64,000 nucleotides of DNA from Yoonia sp. F2084L (GCF_023015625.1 NZ_JALKAH010000003.1:496001-560000), one strand, 5' to 3'; counted from the first letter of the stretch, positions 25,421 through 35,121 are shown. The notes: generated by a model from the letters alone, not told the origin. Numbers and translations: made by a program.

Positions 25421-26478
25421 GCTTGCAGGGCGGCCATGATCGCGGCGTGATCAAGGCCCGCTTCGCCAATGACCACCAGACGGGTTTCGCGGGGCGTGTC
25501 ACCAAAGGGTTGGTCGAAGTATGTGTCCACGCGTGGTCCGACGGCCTGCAATGTCAGGCGCATGGGCTTGCCTGCAACCGCAACAAAACCCTTGAGGCGC
25601 AGGATACCGTGGGCGCGGATAACGTCAGCGACCTGTTCGGCGAATGCGTTGGCATCGGCGATTTCGCCACGGGTGACGATGAAACTTTCGAATTCGTCAT
25701 GGCCATGCTCGTGTTCGTGATCATGGTGGTGATCGTCTTCATCATCATGGTGGTGATGGTGGATTTCGTGGCGCGCGGCGAGGTCACCTTCGGCGCCGAT
25801 CCCTTGGCCCAAGAGGACATCCACTGGCAAAGCACCCATGGACGCTTTGATGACCTGGACGCCAGCGCGGGATTCGGACTTCAACCTGCTGGTCAGGGTT
25901 TCCGCCTCGGATGCTTCCAACAGATCAATCTTGTTCACCACAATCATATCGGCACAGGCAACCTGATCCTCGAACAGCTCGGAAAGCGGTGTTTCGTGAT
26001 CAAGGTTCTCATCCTGCGCGCGCTGGGCATCAACAGCGGCCACGTTGTGTGCAAACTGGCCGTCGTGGACGGCGCGGCCATCCACAACGGTCACGACACC
26101 ATCAACGGTGACTTTGGTCGAAATGCCGGGCCAGTTGAAGGCGCGCACCAGGGGTTGCGGCAAGGCAAGGCCGGAAGTTTCGATCACGATGTGATCGGGT
26201 TTTTCGTCGCGCGCCAGTAGCGCCTCCATCGTGGGGATGAAGTCGTCGGCGACGGTGCAACAGATGCAGCCGTTTGACAGCTCCACGATATCGTCTTCGG
26301 TGCAGACCTCGTCGCCGCAGCCTTTGAGGATATCGCCGTCCACACCCAGATCGCCGAATTCGTTTATGATCAACGCGATCCGCTTGCCTTTTGCATTTTG
26401 CAGCATGTGGCGGATCAGCGTAGTTTTTCCAGCGCCGAGAAAGCCGGTGACGACGGTGGCAGGGATCTTGGCGGGCAT
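25417..26478 (-). CDS. cobW: Cobalamin biosynthesis GTPase CobW
   Basis: A 353-residue COG0523 metallochaperone GTPase. The Walker A loop is GFLGAGKT (12-19), the metal-site motif CICC is at 71-74 (NGCICCTV), and NKID is present for guanine recognition. A His/Asp-rich run (HEIHHHHHDDEDDHHHDHEHEHGHD) lies at about 245-268, likely a metal-storage loop, followed by the CobW C-terminal domain. It is thought to deliver Co2+ to the CobNST chelatase. The ATG is chosen over a codon 19 residues upstream because homologues begin near MxxKIPATVVTGFLGAGKTT. First gene of the minus-strand cobalamin block. Confidence 0.95.
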   Translation of the reverse strand: MPAKIPATVVTGFLGAGKTTLIRHMLQNAKGKRIALIINEFGDLGVDGDILKGCGDEVCTEDDIVELSNGCICCTVADDFIPTMEALLARDEKPDHIVIETSGLALPQPLVRAFNWPGISTKVTVDGVVTVVDGRAVHDGQFAHNVAAVDAQRAQDENLDHETPLSELFEDQVACADMIVVNKIDLLEASEAETLTSRLKSESRAGVQVIKASMGALPVDVLLGQGIGAEGDLAARHEIHHHHHDDEDDHHHDHEHEHGHDEFESFIVTRGEIADANAFAEQVADVIRAHGILRLKGFVAVAGKPMRLTLQAVGPRVDTYFDQPFGDTPRETRLVVIGEAGLDHAAIMAALQA

Positions 26479-26784
26479 GGGGTGCGTCCTATCAGAAAAG
26501 CATGTGCGGGATGGTTGTCGCGTCACCTGCGGCAAGTTTCAAGAGCCGAGTGTCGGGTTGCGGCGTTTGTACCTTTGTTGATCCGGATGGGTCTGGTTGG
26601 GAATCGACGTTTGTCGCGCGCTCTGCGGCGCGTGATAGGTGATTTCACGGCAATCCTACCGCAAAACCGCAATATCTTGTGGATAACACGGCGGAACATA
26701 GCACATGCGGGGTTCAGGGCGTTGACTCGTGGTGCGACAGAGGGTGATGCTTTGCTACCTTGAGGAATCATACGGGCAAAACCC
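26479..26784. other. Intergenic region between cobW and smc
   Basis: A 306-bp divergent spacer with no supported gene. I looked for a cobalamin riboswitch on the minus strand ahead of cobW and did not find the usual core or B12 box. A TTGACT at 26722-26727 could be a -35 box for smc, but no convincing -10 follows. GAGGAA at 26762-26767 lies 17 nt before the TTG start of smc. Confidence 0.5.
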
Positions 26785-29700
26785 TTGCGCTTTAGCAAAC
26801 TGCGATTGAACGGCTTTAAAAGCTTCGTGGACCCCACCGATCTGATCATCGCCGATGGTCTGACGGGTGTTGTGGGGCCGAACGGCTGCGGCAAGTCGAA
26901 CCTGTTGGAAGCCTTGCGCTGGGTGATGGGTGAGAACCGCCCAACCGCGATGCGCGGCGGCGGCATGGAAGATGTGATCTTTGCCGGGGCCGCCACGCGG
27001 CCTGCGCGCAATTTCGCGGAAGTGTCCTTGGTCATTGATAACGGTGAACGGCTGGCGCCAGCGGCGTTTAACGACGACGACAACCTAGAGATTATTCGCC
27101 GGATTACGCGGGATGCGGGCTCTGCCTATAAGGTGGGTGCAAAGGACGTGCGCGCCCGCGATGTGCAGATGCTGTTCGCGGATGCGTCAACCGGGGCGCA
27201 TTCGCCTGCGCTGGTTCGGCAAGGTCAGATTTCGGAGTTGATTAACGCCAAACCGAAGTCACGCCGCCGTATCCTGGAAGAAGCAGCGGGTATTTCGGGT
27301 CTTTATCAGCGCCGACACGAGGCAGAGTTGAAACTGCGCGGGGCCGAGACGAACCTGACCCGTGTCGACGACGTGATTGAGCAATTGGCCGTCCAGCTGG
27401 GGCAGCTGGCCCGCCAAGCCAAGCAGGCGGCACGCTACCGCGAAATCGGTGACAAGTTGCGGCGTGCGGAAGGCATGCTTTTATTCCGTCGCTGGAAAGA
27501 GGCGGATGAAGCACTGCTGGCCGCCGCTGATCAATTGCGCGAACGCACAACGACCGCTGCACAAGCCGAGAAAGCAGCACGCGAGGCCGCAAAGGCCCGC
27601 ACGGTGGCCGAAGAAGCCTTGCCGCCGTTGCGCGAGGAAGAGGCGATTGCGGCGGCAGTCTTGCAGCGGTTGCAGGTCCAGCGCGATACGCTGAAAGACC
27701 AGGAACAACGCGCGCTGGATATGATCGAAACGCTGCGTGCGCGTATCGAACAACTGACCCGCGACATTGACCGTGAAAGCGGGTTGAACAAAGACGCGGG
27801 CGAAACGATTGAACGGCTTGAATGGGAAGCCCGCGAGATTGAAAAGGCGGGTGGTGGTCATGACGCGCGGCTGGAAGAGGCGCAGGTGGCAGCGCGGGAA
27901 GCCGCGGGCGTGCTGCAACAGCGCGAGGCTGATCTGTCACAACTGACCGAAGACGTAGCGCGGCTTGCGGCCCGTCACCAATCTGCGCAACGGCTGTTGG
28001 ATGACAACCGCACAACGCTTGCCAAAAGCGAAGAAGAGGCCGTGCGCGCCAAAGCGGCCATGGCCGAGGCACAAGCGGCGCTGACCAAAGCCCAGGCGGA
28101 CTTTTCCGCAGCGGGTGAAGCCGAGAAAGCCGCGGTCGCGGCTGCCGAGGCGGCGGATAAGGCGCTGGTCGATGCCGAAACCGTGCGTGCTGAAACGCAA
28201 TCGCGCGAAAGCGATGCGCGCGCACTGCGGTCAGAGGCAGAGGGCGAGGCCAACGCATTGCGGGCCGAGGTCGCAGCTTTGGCCAAACTGGTTGAACGGG
28301 ATACCGCCGAGGGCGGGCAGGTGCTTGATTTGCTGCGCGTTCAGGGTGGCTATGAAAAGGCGCTTGGTGCGGCTTTGGCCGACGACCTGCGCGCGCCCGA
28401 AGTGGATGCATCCGCGAAATCTGGTTGGGCTTTGCTGCCCAGCTATGGTTCAGCTCAGACCCTGCCCGAAGGTGTGCTGGCACTGACGAACTACGTGACC
28501 GTACCCGAGGTTTTGGCGCGGCGGATGAGCCAGGTTGGTTTGGTCGATGCTGCCGATGGGGCACGATTGCAGGCAGACCTGAAACCCGGCCAGCGCCTTG
28601 TGTCGGTCGAAGGTGATCTGTGGCGTTGGGACGGGTTCCGCGCCGGGGCCGAAGATGCGCCATCAGCCGCGGCATTGCGTTTGCAGCAGCTCAACCGTTT
28701 GACCGAATTGAAGCGGGATTTGGAAGAAGCCTCTGCCACGGCAATGGGTGCCGCACAGGCGCATGAAACGTTGACCGAGATGCTCAAAAAGCAGACTGAG
28801 GCGGATCACGCCGCCCGTCAGGCACGCCGTGATGCGGATCGCGCTGTGGCCGATGCCAATCGTGCTGCCAGCCGGGCCGAAGCCGACCGCAATCTGTCGC
28901 AAGGCAAGCTGGAGAGCCTTGGGTTGGCGGTGAAACGTCATGAGGAAGAGGCGCACAATGCGCGCCGGTCACTGACGGAGGCTGAGAAAGCAGCCAAGGA
29001 TTTGGGCGACCTGGATACCGCACGCGCATCTGTTGAAGATGTTAAAATGACGGTGGAAGCGGCACGAATCACGATGATGTCGCGCCGCTCTGGCCATGAC
29101 GAAGTGCGCCGCGAAGGTGAGGCACGCCTGAAGCGCAGTCAGGAAATCACCAAGGAAATCAGCGGCTGGAAACACCGGCTTGAGACGGCCAACAAGCGCA
29201 CGGCGGAACTGGCGGAGCGGAAAGCGGAATCTGAGGCAGCTTTAGCCGAAGCCACGGCAGCGCCCGAAGAAATCGCGGCTAAACGTGCCGAACTGGCCGA
29301 TGCGATTGATGAAGCAGAGGTGCGCCGCAAGGCGTCTGCTGATAAGCTGGCGGAGGCGGACAGTGTTTTGCGCGAGGCGGGGCATCAGGAGCGCGAAGCG
29401 GAGCGCCAAGCCTCTGAAGCACGCGAGGCCCGCGCGCGGTCCGAGGCGCGGTCGGATGCGGCCAAGGAAACGGTCGCCTATGCGGCCGAGCGGATCATGG
29501 AAGCGCAGGAGGTGACGCCGGACAAGCTGCTTGAGACGCTGGAAACCGATGTTGACCAGATGCCAGCAGCAGAGGTGATCGAGGGTCAAGTCAACGCGCT
29601 GAAACGCCAGCGCGACAGTTTGGGTGCGGTCAACCTGCGCGCCGAAGAAGACGCGAAGGAGGTACAGGTCGAACATGACGGGCTGGTTTCTGAAAAGGCC

Positions 29701-30240
29701 GATCTTGAAGCCGCGATTGCAGCACTGCGGTCCGGCATTGCCAGCCTGAACAAAGAAGGCCGCGAACGCCTGTTGACCGCTTTCGAGCAGGTGAATGAGA
29801 ACTTTGGCCTGCTCTTTTCGCATCTCTTTGGTGGAGGTGAGGCCAAGCTGGTTTTGGTCGAATCTGACGATCCGCTGGAAGCCGGGCTTGAGATCATGTG
29901 TCAACCGCCGGGCAAGAAACTCAGCACGCTATCGTTGTTGTCAGGGGGTGAGCAGACGCTGACGGCGCTGGCGCTGATCTTTGCGGTATTCCTCGCCAAT
30001 CCCGCCCCGATCTGTGTGCTCGATGAGGTTGACGCGCCGTTGGATGACGCCAATGTCACCCGTTTTTGCGATCTGCTGGACGAAATGACCCGCCGCACCG
30101 AAACGCGGTTCCTGATCATCACCCACCATGCCGTCACGATGAGCCGGATGGATCGGTTGTTTGGTGTGACGATGGGTGAACAGGGCGTGTCGCAACTTGT
30201 GTCTGTTGATCTAAAACGTGCGGCGGCGATGGTGGCCTGA
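26785..30240 (+). CDS. smc: Chromosome segregation SMC protein
   Basis: A 1151-residue condensin ATPase. The N-terminal head has MRFSKLRLNGFKSFVDPTDL and Walker A GPNGCGKSN (31-39). Long Ala/Glu/Arg-rich coiled coils run at about 170-500 and 660-950, with a globular hinge between them at about 505-650 (GGYEKALGAALADDL). The C-terminal head has the signature LSLLSGGEQTLTALALIFAVF (about 1049 onward) and Walker B ICVLDEVDAPLDDAN. It begins with TTG, which fits the conserved MRF start. It loops DNA with ScpA/ScpB, which are not in this window. Convergent with the dipeptidase gene. Confidence 0.95.
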   Translation: MRFSKLRLNGFKSFVDPTDLIIADGLTGVVGPNGCGKSNLLEALRWVMGENRPTAMRGGGMEDVIFAGAATRPARNFAEVSLVIDNGERLAPAAFNDDDNLEIIRRITRDAGSAYKVGAKDVRARDVQMLFADASTGAHSPALVRQGQISELINAKPKSRRRILEEAAGISGLYQRRHEAELKLRGAETNLTRVDDVIEQLAVQLGQLARQAKQAARYREIGDKLRRAEGMLLFRRWKEADEALLAAADQLRERTTTAAQAEKAAREAAKARTVAEEALPPLREEEAIAAAVLQRLQVQRDTLKDQEQRALDMIETLRARIEQLTRDIDRESGLNKDAGETIERLEWEAREIEKAGGGHDARLEEAQVAAREAAGVLQQREADLSQLTEDVARLAARHQSAQRLLDDNRTTLAKSEEEAVRAKAAMAEAQAALTKAQADFSAAGEAEKAAVAAAEAADKALVDAETVRAETQSRESDARALRSEAEGEANALRAEVAALAKLVERDTAEGGQVLDLLRVQGGYEKALGAALADDLRAPEVDASAKSGWALLPSYGSAQTLPEGVLALTNYVTVPEVLARRMSQVGLVDAADGARLQADLKPGQRLVSVEGDLWRWDGFRAGAEDAPSAAALRLQQLNRLTELKRDLEEASATAMGAAQAHETLTEMLKKQTEADHAARQARRDADRAVADANRAASRAEADRNLSQGKLESLGLAVKRHEEEAHNARRSLTEAEKAAKDLGDLDTARASVEDVKMTVEAARITMMSRRSGHDEVRREGEARLKRSQEITKEISGWKHRLETANKRTAELAERKAESEAALAEATAAPEEIAAKRAELADAIDEAEVRRKASADKLAEADSVLREAGHQEREAERQASEAREARARSEARSDAAKETVAYAAERIMEAQEVTPDKLLETLETDVDQMPAAEVIEGQVNALKRQRDSLGAVNLRAEEDAKEVQVEHDGLVSEKADLEAAIAALRSGIASLNKEGRERLLTAFEQVNENFGLLFSHLFGGGEAKLVLVESDDPLEAGLEIMCQPPGKKLSTLSLLSGGEQTLTALALIFAVFLANPAPICVLDEVDAPLDDANVTRFCDLLDEMTRRTETRFLIITHHAVTMSRMDRLFGVTMGEQGVSQLVSVDLKRAAAMVA

Positions 30241-30330
30241 CAGGTGCCGCGCGTCTGACGACGACGCCCCACCCGCCGGCCCGATTACCCTGCAATGGCA
30301 GGTGTCAGAGTCGTTCACAGAGTTTGGGAT

Positions 30331-30369
30331 GCCTTCGGCGGGAGTTTTTAAGGCAAGATGATGATGAGG
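30331..30369 (+). terminator. Dispersed repeat acting as candidate terminator between smc and the dipeptidase gene
   Basis: GCCTTCGGCGGGAG followed by TTTTT and AAGGCAAGATGATGATGAGG. A short GC hairpin with a wobble pair precedes the T run. It lies in the 138-bp gap between two convergent genes, the right place for an smc terminator. It is the sister of the minus-strand copy at 13254-13289. Confidence 0.5.
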
Positions 30370-30378
30370 GGCGCCGTG

Positions 30379-31539
30379 TTATGGCAGCCGTTCGCGTAAC
30401 ACCCGCACCATGTTTTCACCCATGACTTTGCGGATTTGCGCCTCAGAGATATCAGCATCCAAAAGCGCTTGGGTCAGCGCGCTAAGTTCAGAGACGTCGA
30501 AGCCAGTTGTGACTGACCCATCGAAATCCGAACCCAACGAGACATGGTCTTCGCCCAGAAGTGCAATTGCCGCCTTGATCGTTGCGGCGACGCTTGCCGG
30601 GGTGTTATCGCAGATAGCCGTTGTCCAATAGCCGATTGCAATAACTCCTCCGCGTGCGGCGATCTCTTGCATCAGGTCATCGGTGAAATTGCGTTTGACC
30701 GGGCAGACCCCGTGAATGCCAGTATGGCTGACCACGATGGGCATGTTTGTGATTGCCAGCACATCACGCGCGACCTGAGGTGATGAATGTGCCAAATCAA
30801 GGATCAGACCGCGCTTTTCCACCTCCGTCACAACGCTGCGTCCAAAATCAGTTAGCCCGTGATTGCCTTCGCCATGCAGCGATCCGCCAAGCGCGTTGTC
30901 AAAGAAATGCTGTAGGGCAATCATACGGTGTCCCGCAGCCTCAATCCTGTCGAGGTTTGCAATATCGCCCTCCAGCGGGTGTGCCCCTTCGATCCCCAAG
31001 AGTCCGCCGACAACAGTTTGCCCCGCAGCAGGGTCGGCCAGCAGCGCGTCAAGATCAGCGCGGGTCTTGATGACGCGCAACTGGCCGTCTGAGGCATCGG
31101 CGTATCGGTGCAAGCGCTCTGCCTGATAAAGGGCGCGTTCCAGCAGGCTGTTCCAGGTGCGTGGCGGCCAAAGCTGGCCAATAACGAGTGGCGTGATGTT
31201 ATCGAAGGCGTCAGCAGAGTTGCTGTGGATGTTTTGTCCTGCAGGGCTTTTCGTCACAGCCGTGAACATCTGGATCGCCACGTTGCCTTCGATCAGACGC
31301 GGCAGATCAACATGGCCCCGGTCGGCACGATCAAGCAGGCTGCGCTTCCACAATAGTGTGTCGGCGTGCCAGTCGCCGATGATCAATTGATTATGCAGTG
31401 CCTGCGCCTGCGCTGAAATGGGGTAGGGATCATGAGGCGTCACCGCGTTGCGTTCGTTTTCAACATAGCCGGGGGCGAAGATTAGAAATGCGATCACCGC
31501 AACCACGATGAGCAACAATAACGCTTTCAACACACGCAT
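30379..31539 (-). CDS. Membrane dipeptidase (M19 renal dipeptidase family)
   Basis: A 386-residue metallopeptidase. An N-terminal anchor (VLKALLLLIVVAVIAFLIFAPGY) puts it in the inner membrane facing the periplasm. Zinc-site motifs of the M19 family are visible: IGDWHADTLLW, GIEGAHPLEGD, MIALQHFFDNALGGS, LILDLAHSSPQ, VVSHTGIHGVC and VSLGSDFDG. It should split dipeptides, including some D-residue dipeptides. It is transcribed after the lytic transglycosylase gene (48 bp gap), so the pair may act together in murein turnover. Confidence 0.92.
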   Translation of the reverse strand: MRVLKALLLLIVVAVIAFLIFAPGYVENERNAVTPHDPYPISAQAQALHNQLIIGDWHADTLLWKRSLLDRADRGHVDLPRLIEGNVAIQMFTAVTKSPAGQNIHSNSADAFDNITPLVIGQLWPPRTWNSLLERALYQAERLHRYADASDGQLRVIKTRADLDALLADPAAGQTVVGGLLGIEGAHPLEGDIANLDRIEAAGHRMIALQHFFDNALGGSLHGEGNHGLTDFGRSVVTEVEKRGLILDLAHSSPQVARDVLAITNMPIVVSHTGIHGVCPVKRNFTDDLMQEIAARGGVIAIGYWTTAICDNTPASVAATIKAAIALLGEDHVSLGSDFDGSVTTGFDVSELSALTQALLDADISEAQIRKVMGENMVRVLRERLP

Positions 31540-31587
31540 GAGGGTCCTCCATTGTTTTGAAGATATAGGCCTTGATATGACCCGTTT

Positions 31588-32754
31588 TTACAGCTGGTTC
31601 AGTAGATCCAGCGTTGGCCACGCATCGGCTGGCAAGCCCAGTCTAACCTGTTCGGCCTGCACTGCCGCCCGTGTCATTGCCCCCAAAATCCCGTCAATCC
31701 CGCCCACATCATGCCCGCGTCGGGTCAGCTTTTGCTGCAATTGCTGCATCTGCGCGCCGCTGAGCGCGGGCGTCGGGTTGCCCGCGCTATACACAGGTGC
31801 CCCGCCCAGCCGTGTTGCGAAGTAGGCGGCTGTGGTGACGTAGACGAAGCTTTTGTTCCAATCAAAATAGACCTCGAAATTGGGATAGGTCAGGAAGGCC
31901 GGACCGTTCCGCCCCATTGGCAAAAGCACCGAGGCTTGCAGGTTTGCAGGCCCCAGCGACCCTTGCCGTGCCCGCACGCCGCGCGCGACCCAATCGCGCA
32001 CGCTGGCCTTGTGATTCAGCCCGGTTTGTGACCAATCAAGGTTGGCAGGGACCACAATCTCCTGCAACCAAGGTTCATTCGCGCGCCAGCCGAGTGAGGA
32101 TAGCACATTCGCACCTGTCATCAGTGCATCAGCCGAGGACCCTCTCAGATCAACAACCCCGTCACCGTCGCCGTCCATCCCTTGCCGCACGATCTCGCGT
32201 GGGAGTTTTTGGAGTTGCCCAATTTCGCCCGCCCATGCGCCGGTGGTTGTGGCAGGGTTCATGCCGCCGCGCCGATAAAGCTCAATCGCGGCAATCAGTT
32301 GTGGGCGGAAGAGTTCCGGTCTGCGGCAATCATGCGCAAGGGTCAGAAGCGCGTTACGTGTGTTGAAGCTGCCTTGCACCTGACCATAGTCGGTTTCAAA
32401 CGCCCAGAACGCTAAAAGCACGCCGCGCGGGATGCCAAAGCGTGCCTCGATTGCGTTGAAGGTATTGTTGTTGCGTTGGCTGTAAACGCGCCCATTATCA
32501 ATGCGGTTCTGGCTGATCAGCGCGCGTGAAAAGCTGATAAAGTCGCGTTGGAATACCCCTTGGGCGCGGTCTGCGTTGATGACCGATTGATCAATGCGTG
32601 CCCCTTGAAAAAACGCGTCAACTGTCTGTGCCGGGATGCCGGCGGCCCGTGCTTCGGCCTTGACCCCTTCGATGAAAGGGCCGACTGGCCCGCCGCAGGT
32701 TTGCGCGCTGGCCGCGCTGGCAAAGAATGAAAGGGCGAGGGCTGCTGCGCGCAT
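31588..32754 (-). CDS. Lytic murein transglycosylase, MltB-type, with peptidoglycan-binding domain
   Basis: A 388-residue periplasmic enzyme. A clean signal peptide (MRAAALALSFFASAASAQ) is followed by the SLT_2 domain, with the catalytic Glu in AFETDYGQVQGSFNTRNALLTLAHD and the MDGDGDGVVDLRGSSADALMTGANVL stretch. A C-terminal PG_binding_1 repeat is present (LSGAQMQQLQQKLTRRGHDVGGIDGILGAMTRAAVQAEQ). It cleaves glycan strands to 1,6-anhydromuropeptides. No lipobox is seen, so it is probably soluble in the periplasm. Confidence 0.92.
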   Translation of the reverse strand: MRAAALALSFFASAASAQTCGGPVGPFIEGVKAEARAAGIPAQTVDAFFQGARIDQSVINADRAQGVFQRDFISFSRALISQNRIDNGRVYSQRNNNTFNAIEARFGIPRGVLLAFWAFETDYGQVQGSFNTRNALLTLAHDCRRPELFRPQLIAAIELYRRGGMNPATTTGAWAGEIGQLQKLPREIVRQGMDGDGDGVVDLRGSSADALMTGANVLSSLGWRANEPWLQEIVVPANLDWSQTGLNHKASVRDWVARGVRARQGSLGPANLQASVLLPMGRNGPAFLTYPNFEVYFDWNKSFVYVTTAAYFATRLGGAPVYSAGNPTPALSGAQMQQLQQKLTRRGHDVGGIDGILGAMTRAAVQAEQVRLGLPADAWPTLDLLNQL

Positions 32755-32817
32755 GTGGCGTCTCCTGCAATAACGTGGCAGGACCGTAACAGGGCCGGGG
32801 GGCAGTGCAAGTCTGGT

Positions 32818-33717
32818 TCAGCGGATCACTGCTATGGCAAGCACAAGCAAAAGCGTCAGGCCCCATGTTTTCCAAAGCACGGTGACCGATCTGTCGATGT
32901 CATCTGCATCCAACGCGCGTTTGCCGTCACTGTTCACGAATGGGTATTCTCGGATTTCTCCGTCATAGCTGCGCGGCCCGCTGAGTGCGATGCCAAGCCC
33001 ATGCGCCATTGCGGCCTCTGGCCAGCCTGCATTGGGCGAGCGGTGCAGTGGTGCCTCGCGCATTATTTTTGCAAAACCTGCGCGGGATGTGACCGCCCAG
33101 ATCAGCGCAGCGGTCAGCCGCGCGGGGATGAGGTTAAGAAGGTCGTCCAATTTGGCGGCAGCCCAGCCAAACTCTTCATGCTTCTGGGTCCGGTAGCCGA
33201 TCATACTGTCAGCGGTGTTCGTGATCTTGTAGACCAGCAGTCCCGGCAATCCGGCCATCGCGAACCAGAAAATCGGAGCGATCACCCCGTCGGATAGGTT
33301 CTCAGCCGCGCTTTCAATCGCGGACCGGGCGACGGCTGGGGCGTCCATATCTTTGGTATCGCGTCCCACGATCATGGCGACACTGCGCCGCGCGTCCCCC
33401 AATGACAGGCGCAGCGCATCGCCGACGGCCTGCACATGATCGACCAGTGATTTTTGTGCCAGAAGAATGGCAAGGAAGATGACGTCAAGCGCATAGCCTG
33501 GCACAAGCTGGATCAACCAGCCAAGCGCGGCAGCGGCAACGCAAAGTTCGGCAATGGTCATGAACCCCATCAGCCGCTTGTGGTTGCCTTTGTTGAACTT
33601 GGTATCGCACCACCCGATCAATCGCCCCATCAGCACGGCAGGGTGCGGCACGCGCGACCACAGCCAGCGCGGTTCGCCCAGTGCGGCATCCAGCAACATG
33701 CCAAGGATCAGGATCAA
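32818..33717 (-). CDS. cobD: Adenosylcobinamide-phosphate synthase (CbiB/CobD)
   Basis: A 299-residue inner-membrane enzyme that attaches the aminopropanol arm to adenosylcobyric acid. The N-terminus MLLDAALGEPRWLWSRVPHPAVLMGRLIGWCD is strongly typical. Further family stretches are SAAENLSDGVIAPIFW, NTADSMIGYRT and AAKLDDLLNLIPARLTA. I chose the TTG that overlaps the cobC stop by four bases (TTGA); an ATG six codons later is the alternative. The open frame extends further upstream into cobC, but that extension is not conserved-looking. Order DUF1636-cobC-cobD. Confidence 0.94.
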   Translation of the reverse strand: MILILGMLLDAALGEPRWLWSRVPHPAVLMGRLIGWCDTKFNKGNHKRLMGFMTIAELCVAAAALGWLIQLVPGYALDVIFLAILLAQKSLVDHVQAVGDALRLSLGDARRSVAMIVGRDTKDMDAPAVARSAIESAAENLSDGVIAPIFWFAMAGLPGLLVYKITNTADSMIGYRTQKHEEFGWAAAKLDDLLNLIPARLTAALIWAVTSRAGFAKIMREAPLHRSPNAGWPEAAMAHGLGIALSGPRSYDGEIREYPFVNSDGKRALDADDIDRSVTVLWKTWGLTLLLVLAIAVIR

Positions 33718-34649
33718 AACGCCGCTTCCAACTGCGCCCAGCGGTCCGGCGCGGGCAGGCCGAGGCGTAGCCAATCCGGCGCGTAGGGAAAGACCCGCGA
33801 CCAGACATGCCCTTTGGCCAATTGGTCTTGGGCGGCTTTGGCGTCTTGGACTTTGTAAAGGCGAAACAGATTGGTGCCACCGACAAGTGTGGCCCCGTTT
33901 TGCGTGACCAATGCATCCAGTCGCGCCGCGTCCTGTGTCAGCCGTTGCCGCGTGTCATCGGCCCACATCGGATCGGACAAAGCCTCGGCTCCGATGGCAA
34001 GTGCCGGGCCAGAGATTTGCCACGGCCCCAAAAAATCTGTCAGCTTGGCGATGATCGCGGGATCGCCGATGGCAAAGCCAAGACGCAGGCCGGCAAGCCC
34101 CCAGAATTTGCCAAAGCTTTTGAGCACAACTGTGCCGGGCCGGGCAGCGAGATGGATCAGTGACTGTGCCGGGGCCACATCGCAAAAGCTTTCGTCGATT
34201 ATGGTGAAGGGGGCATCGACGTCGCCAGCCTGCCAGATATGCCCATCGGGATTGTTGGGATGCACCGCGACCATCGCATGACGCGCGTCATCGCCCAAGC
34301 GCCAGCCAGCCGCCGCAAAAGCTGCCCCATGTTCGTTATAGGTTGGGCCGGGGATGCAAACATCGCGGCCGGGCATCACATGCGGCAAGGCTGCAATGAT
34401 GGCTGATGCGCCCGTAGCGCCGATAATCCCGGCTTCGGCCGGAACATTCCAAAAGCTGCGGGCCAGCGCATAAAGTCGGTCGAATGCGGCTTCATCGGGT
34501 AGCGCGGTCCAGGCATCATCGGGCAATGCTGGCATCGGATAAGGAACAGGATTGATCCCCGTTGACAGGTCAAGCCAGCTGTCCCGCGTGCCGCCATAGG
34601 CCTTGATCGCGGCATCAAGCCCGCCACCATGATCGCGTTTTCCGCTCAT
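33714..34649 (-). CDS. cobC: Threonine-phosphate decarboxylase / CobC-type aminotransferase
   Basis: A 311-residue PLP enzyme of fold type I. It begins HGGGLDAAIKAYGG.RDSWLDLSTGINP, the CobC/CobD signature. The PLP lysine is in VVLKSFGKFWGLAGLRLGFAIG, and PTYNEHGAAFAAAGW is the cofactor-side strand. It supplies (R)-1-amino-2-propanol phosphate or its equivalent for the nucleotide loop. It is shorter than the usual 330-360 residues but complete. The start overlaps the DUF1636 stop by 4 nt (ATGA). Confidence 0.93.
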   Translation of the reverse strand: MSGKRDHGGGLDAAIKAYGGTRDSWLDLSTGINPVPYPMPALPDDAWTALPDEAAFDRLYALARSFWNVPAEAGIIGATGASAIIAALPHVMPGRDVCIPGPTYNEHGAAFAAAGWRLGDDARHAMVAVHPNNPDGHIWQAGDVDAPFTIIDESFCDVAPAQSLIHLAARPGTVVLKSFGKFWGLAGLRLGFAIGDPAIIAKLTDFLGPWQISGPALAIGAEALSDPMWADDTRQRLTQDAARLDALVTQNGATLVGGTNLFRLYKVQDAKAAQDQLAKGHVWSRVFPYAPDWLRLGLPAPDRWAQLEAAF

Positions 34650-35020
34650 TCGTCTTGTGGCAACGGTGGGTGGCGGGTGACAAAATGGCCCTTCACGGCC
34701 TGCGGCCATTCACGGTAGGGCACTTGGCCGGTCTCGGACACGGCGTGCGCCATCGCATAGGCCACAATACCCGAGGCGGCCTCGGTTGTGGGTTCAAATT
34801 CGCCCAGCGTGTAATTCAGCTTGCCGTCCCCTTGGATCGCCACATTGCAGGCTTTCTTGCAGCCCATCAGGCACGACACGCGGCGGGTCTTGACCTCTTT
34901 CAGGCCGGTTGCTGCAGCTTCGATCAAGGTTGCCAGCGACTCACCATCGGTTTGGGTCATATTGGTGGTCTCCCACCCTTCCTGCTTGCAGGTATCGCAA
35001 ATCGTTATCCACGTTGTCAT
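34646..35020 (-). CDS. DUF1636 family ferredoxin-like protein
   Basis: A 124-residue protein with a Cys pattern of C8-x2-C11 and C50-x3-C54-x3-C58 (ICDTC and SCLMGCKKAC). This fits DUF1636, a thioredoxin-like ferredoxin-type metal or Fe-S protein often found beside cobalamin genes. It is the first gene of the DUF1636-cobC-cobD unit and overlaps cobC by 4 nt. It may carry electrons for cobalt reduction or bind cobalt, both inferred from context. A near-perfect CtrA-type box lies about 100 bp upstream. Confidence 0.87.
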   Translation of the reverse strand: MTTWITICDTCKQEGWETTNMTQTDGESLATLIEAAATGLKEVKTRRVSCLMGCKKACNVAIQGDGKLNYTLGEFEPTTEAASGIVAYAMAHAVSETGQVPYREWPQAVKGHFVTRHPPLPQDE

Positions 35021-35121
35021 CGTTTTCCGCCTGTTATTTCGACACGCTTTCAAGCGGATTCTTGCCGGTTGTACAAGCTTTAGTGAATCACACTGTCTTT
35101 TGGGTCAGGTCGCCTTCTGCG

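Noticed and set aside
26479-26784. Cobalamin riboswitch upstream of cobW
   Set aside because: No B12 box and no recognisable core (no AGGGAA-type segment paired with GCCCCCGCAACTGT-like segment) on the minus strand.
27242-28675. 477-aa minus-strand open frame inside smc
   Set aside because: Pro/Arg/His-rich shadow of the Ala/Glu-rich coiled coil; no ribosome site or family match.
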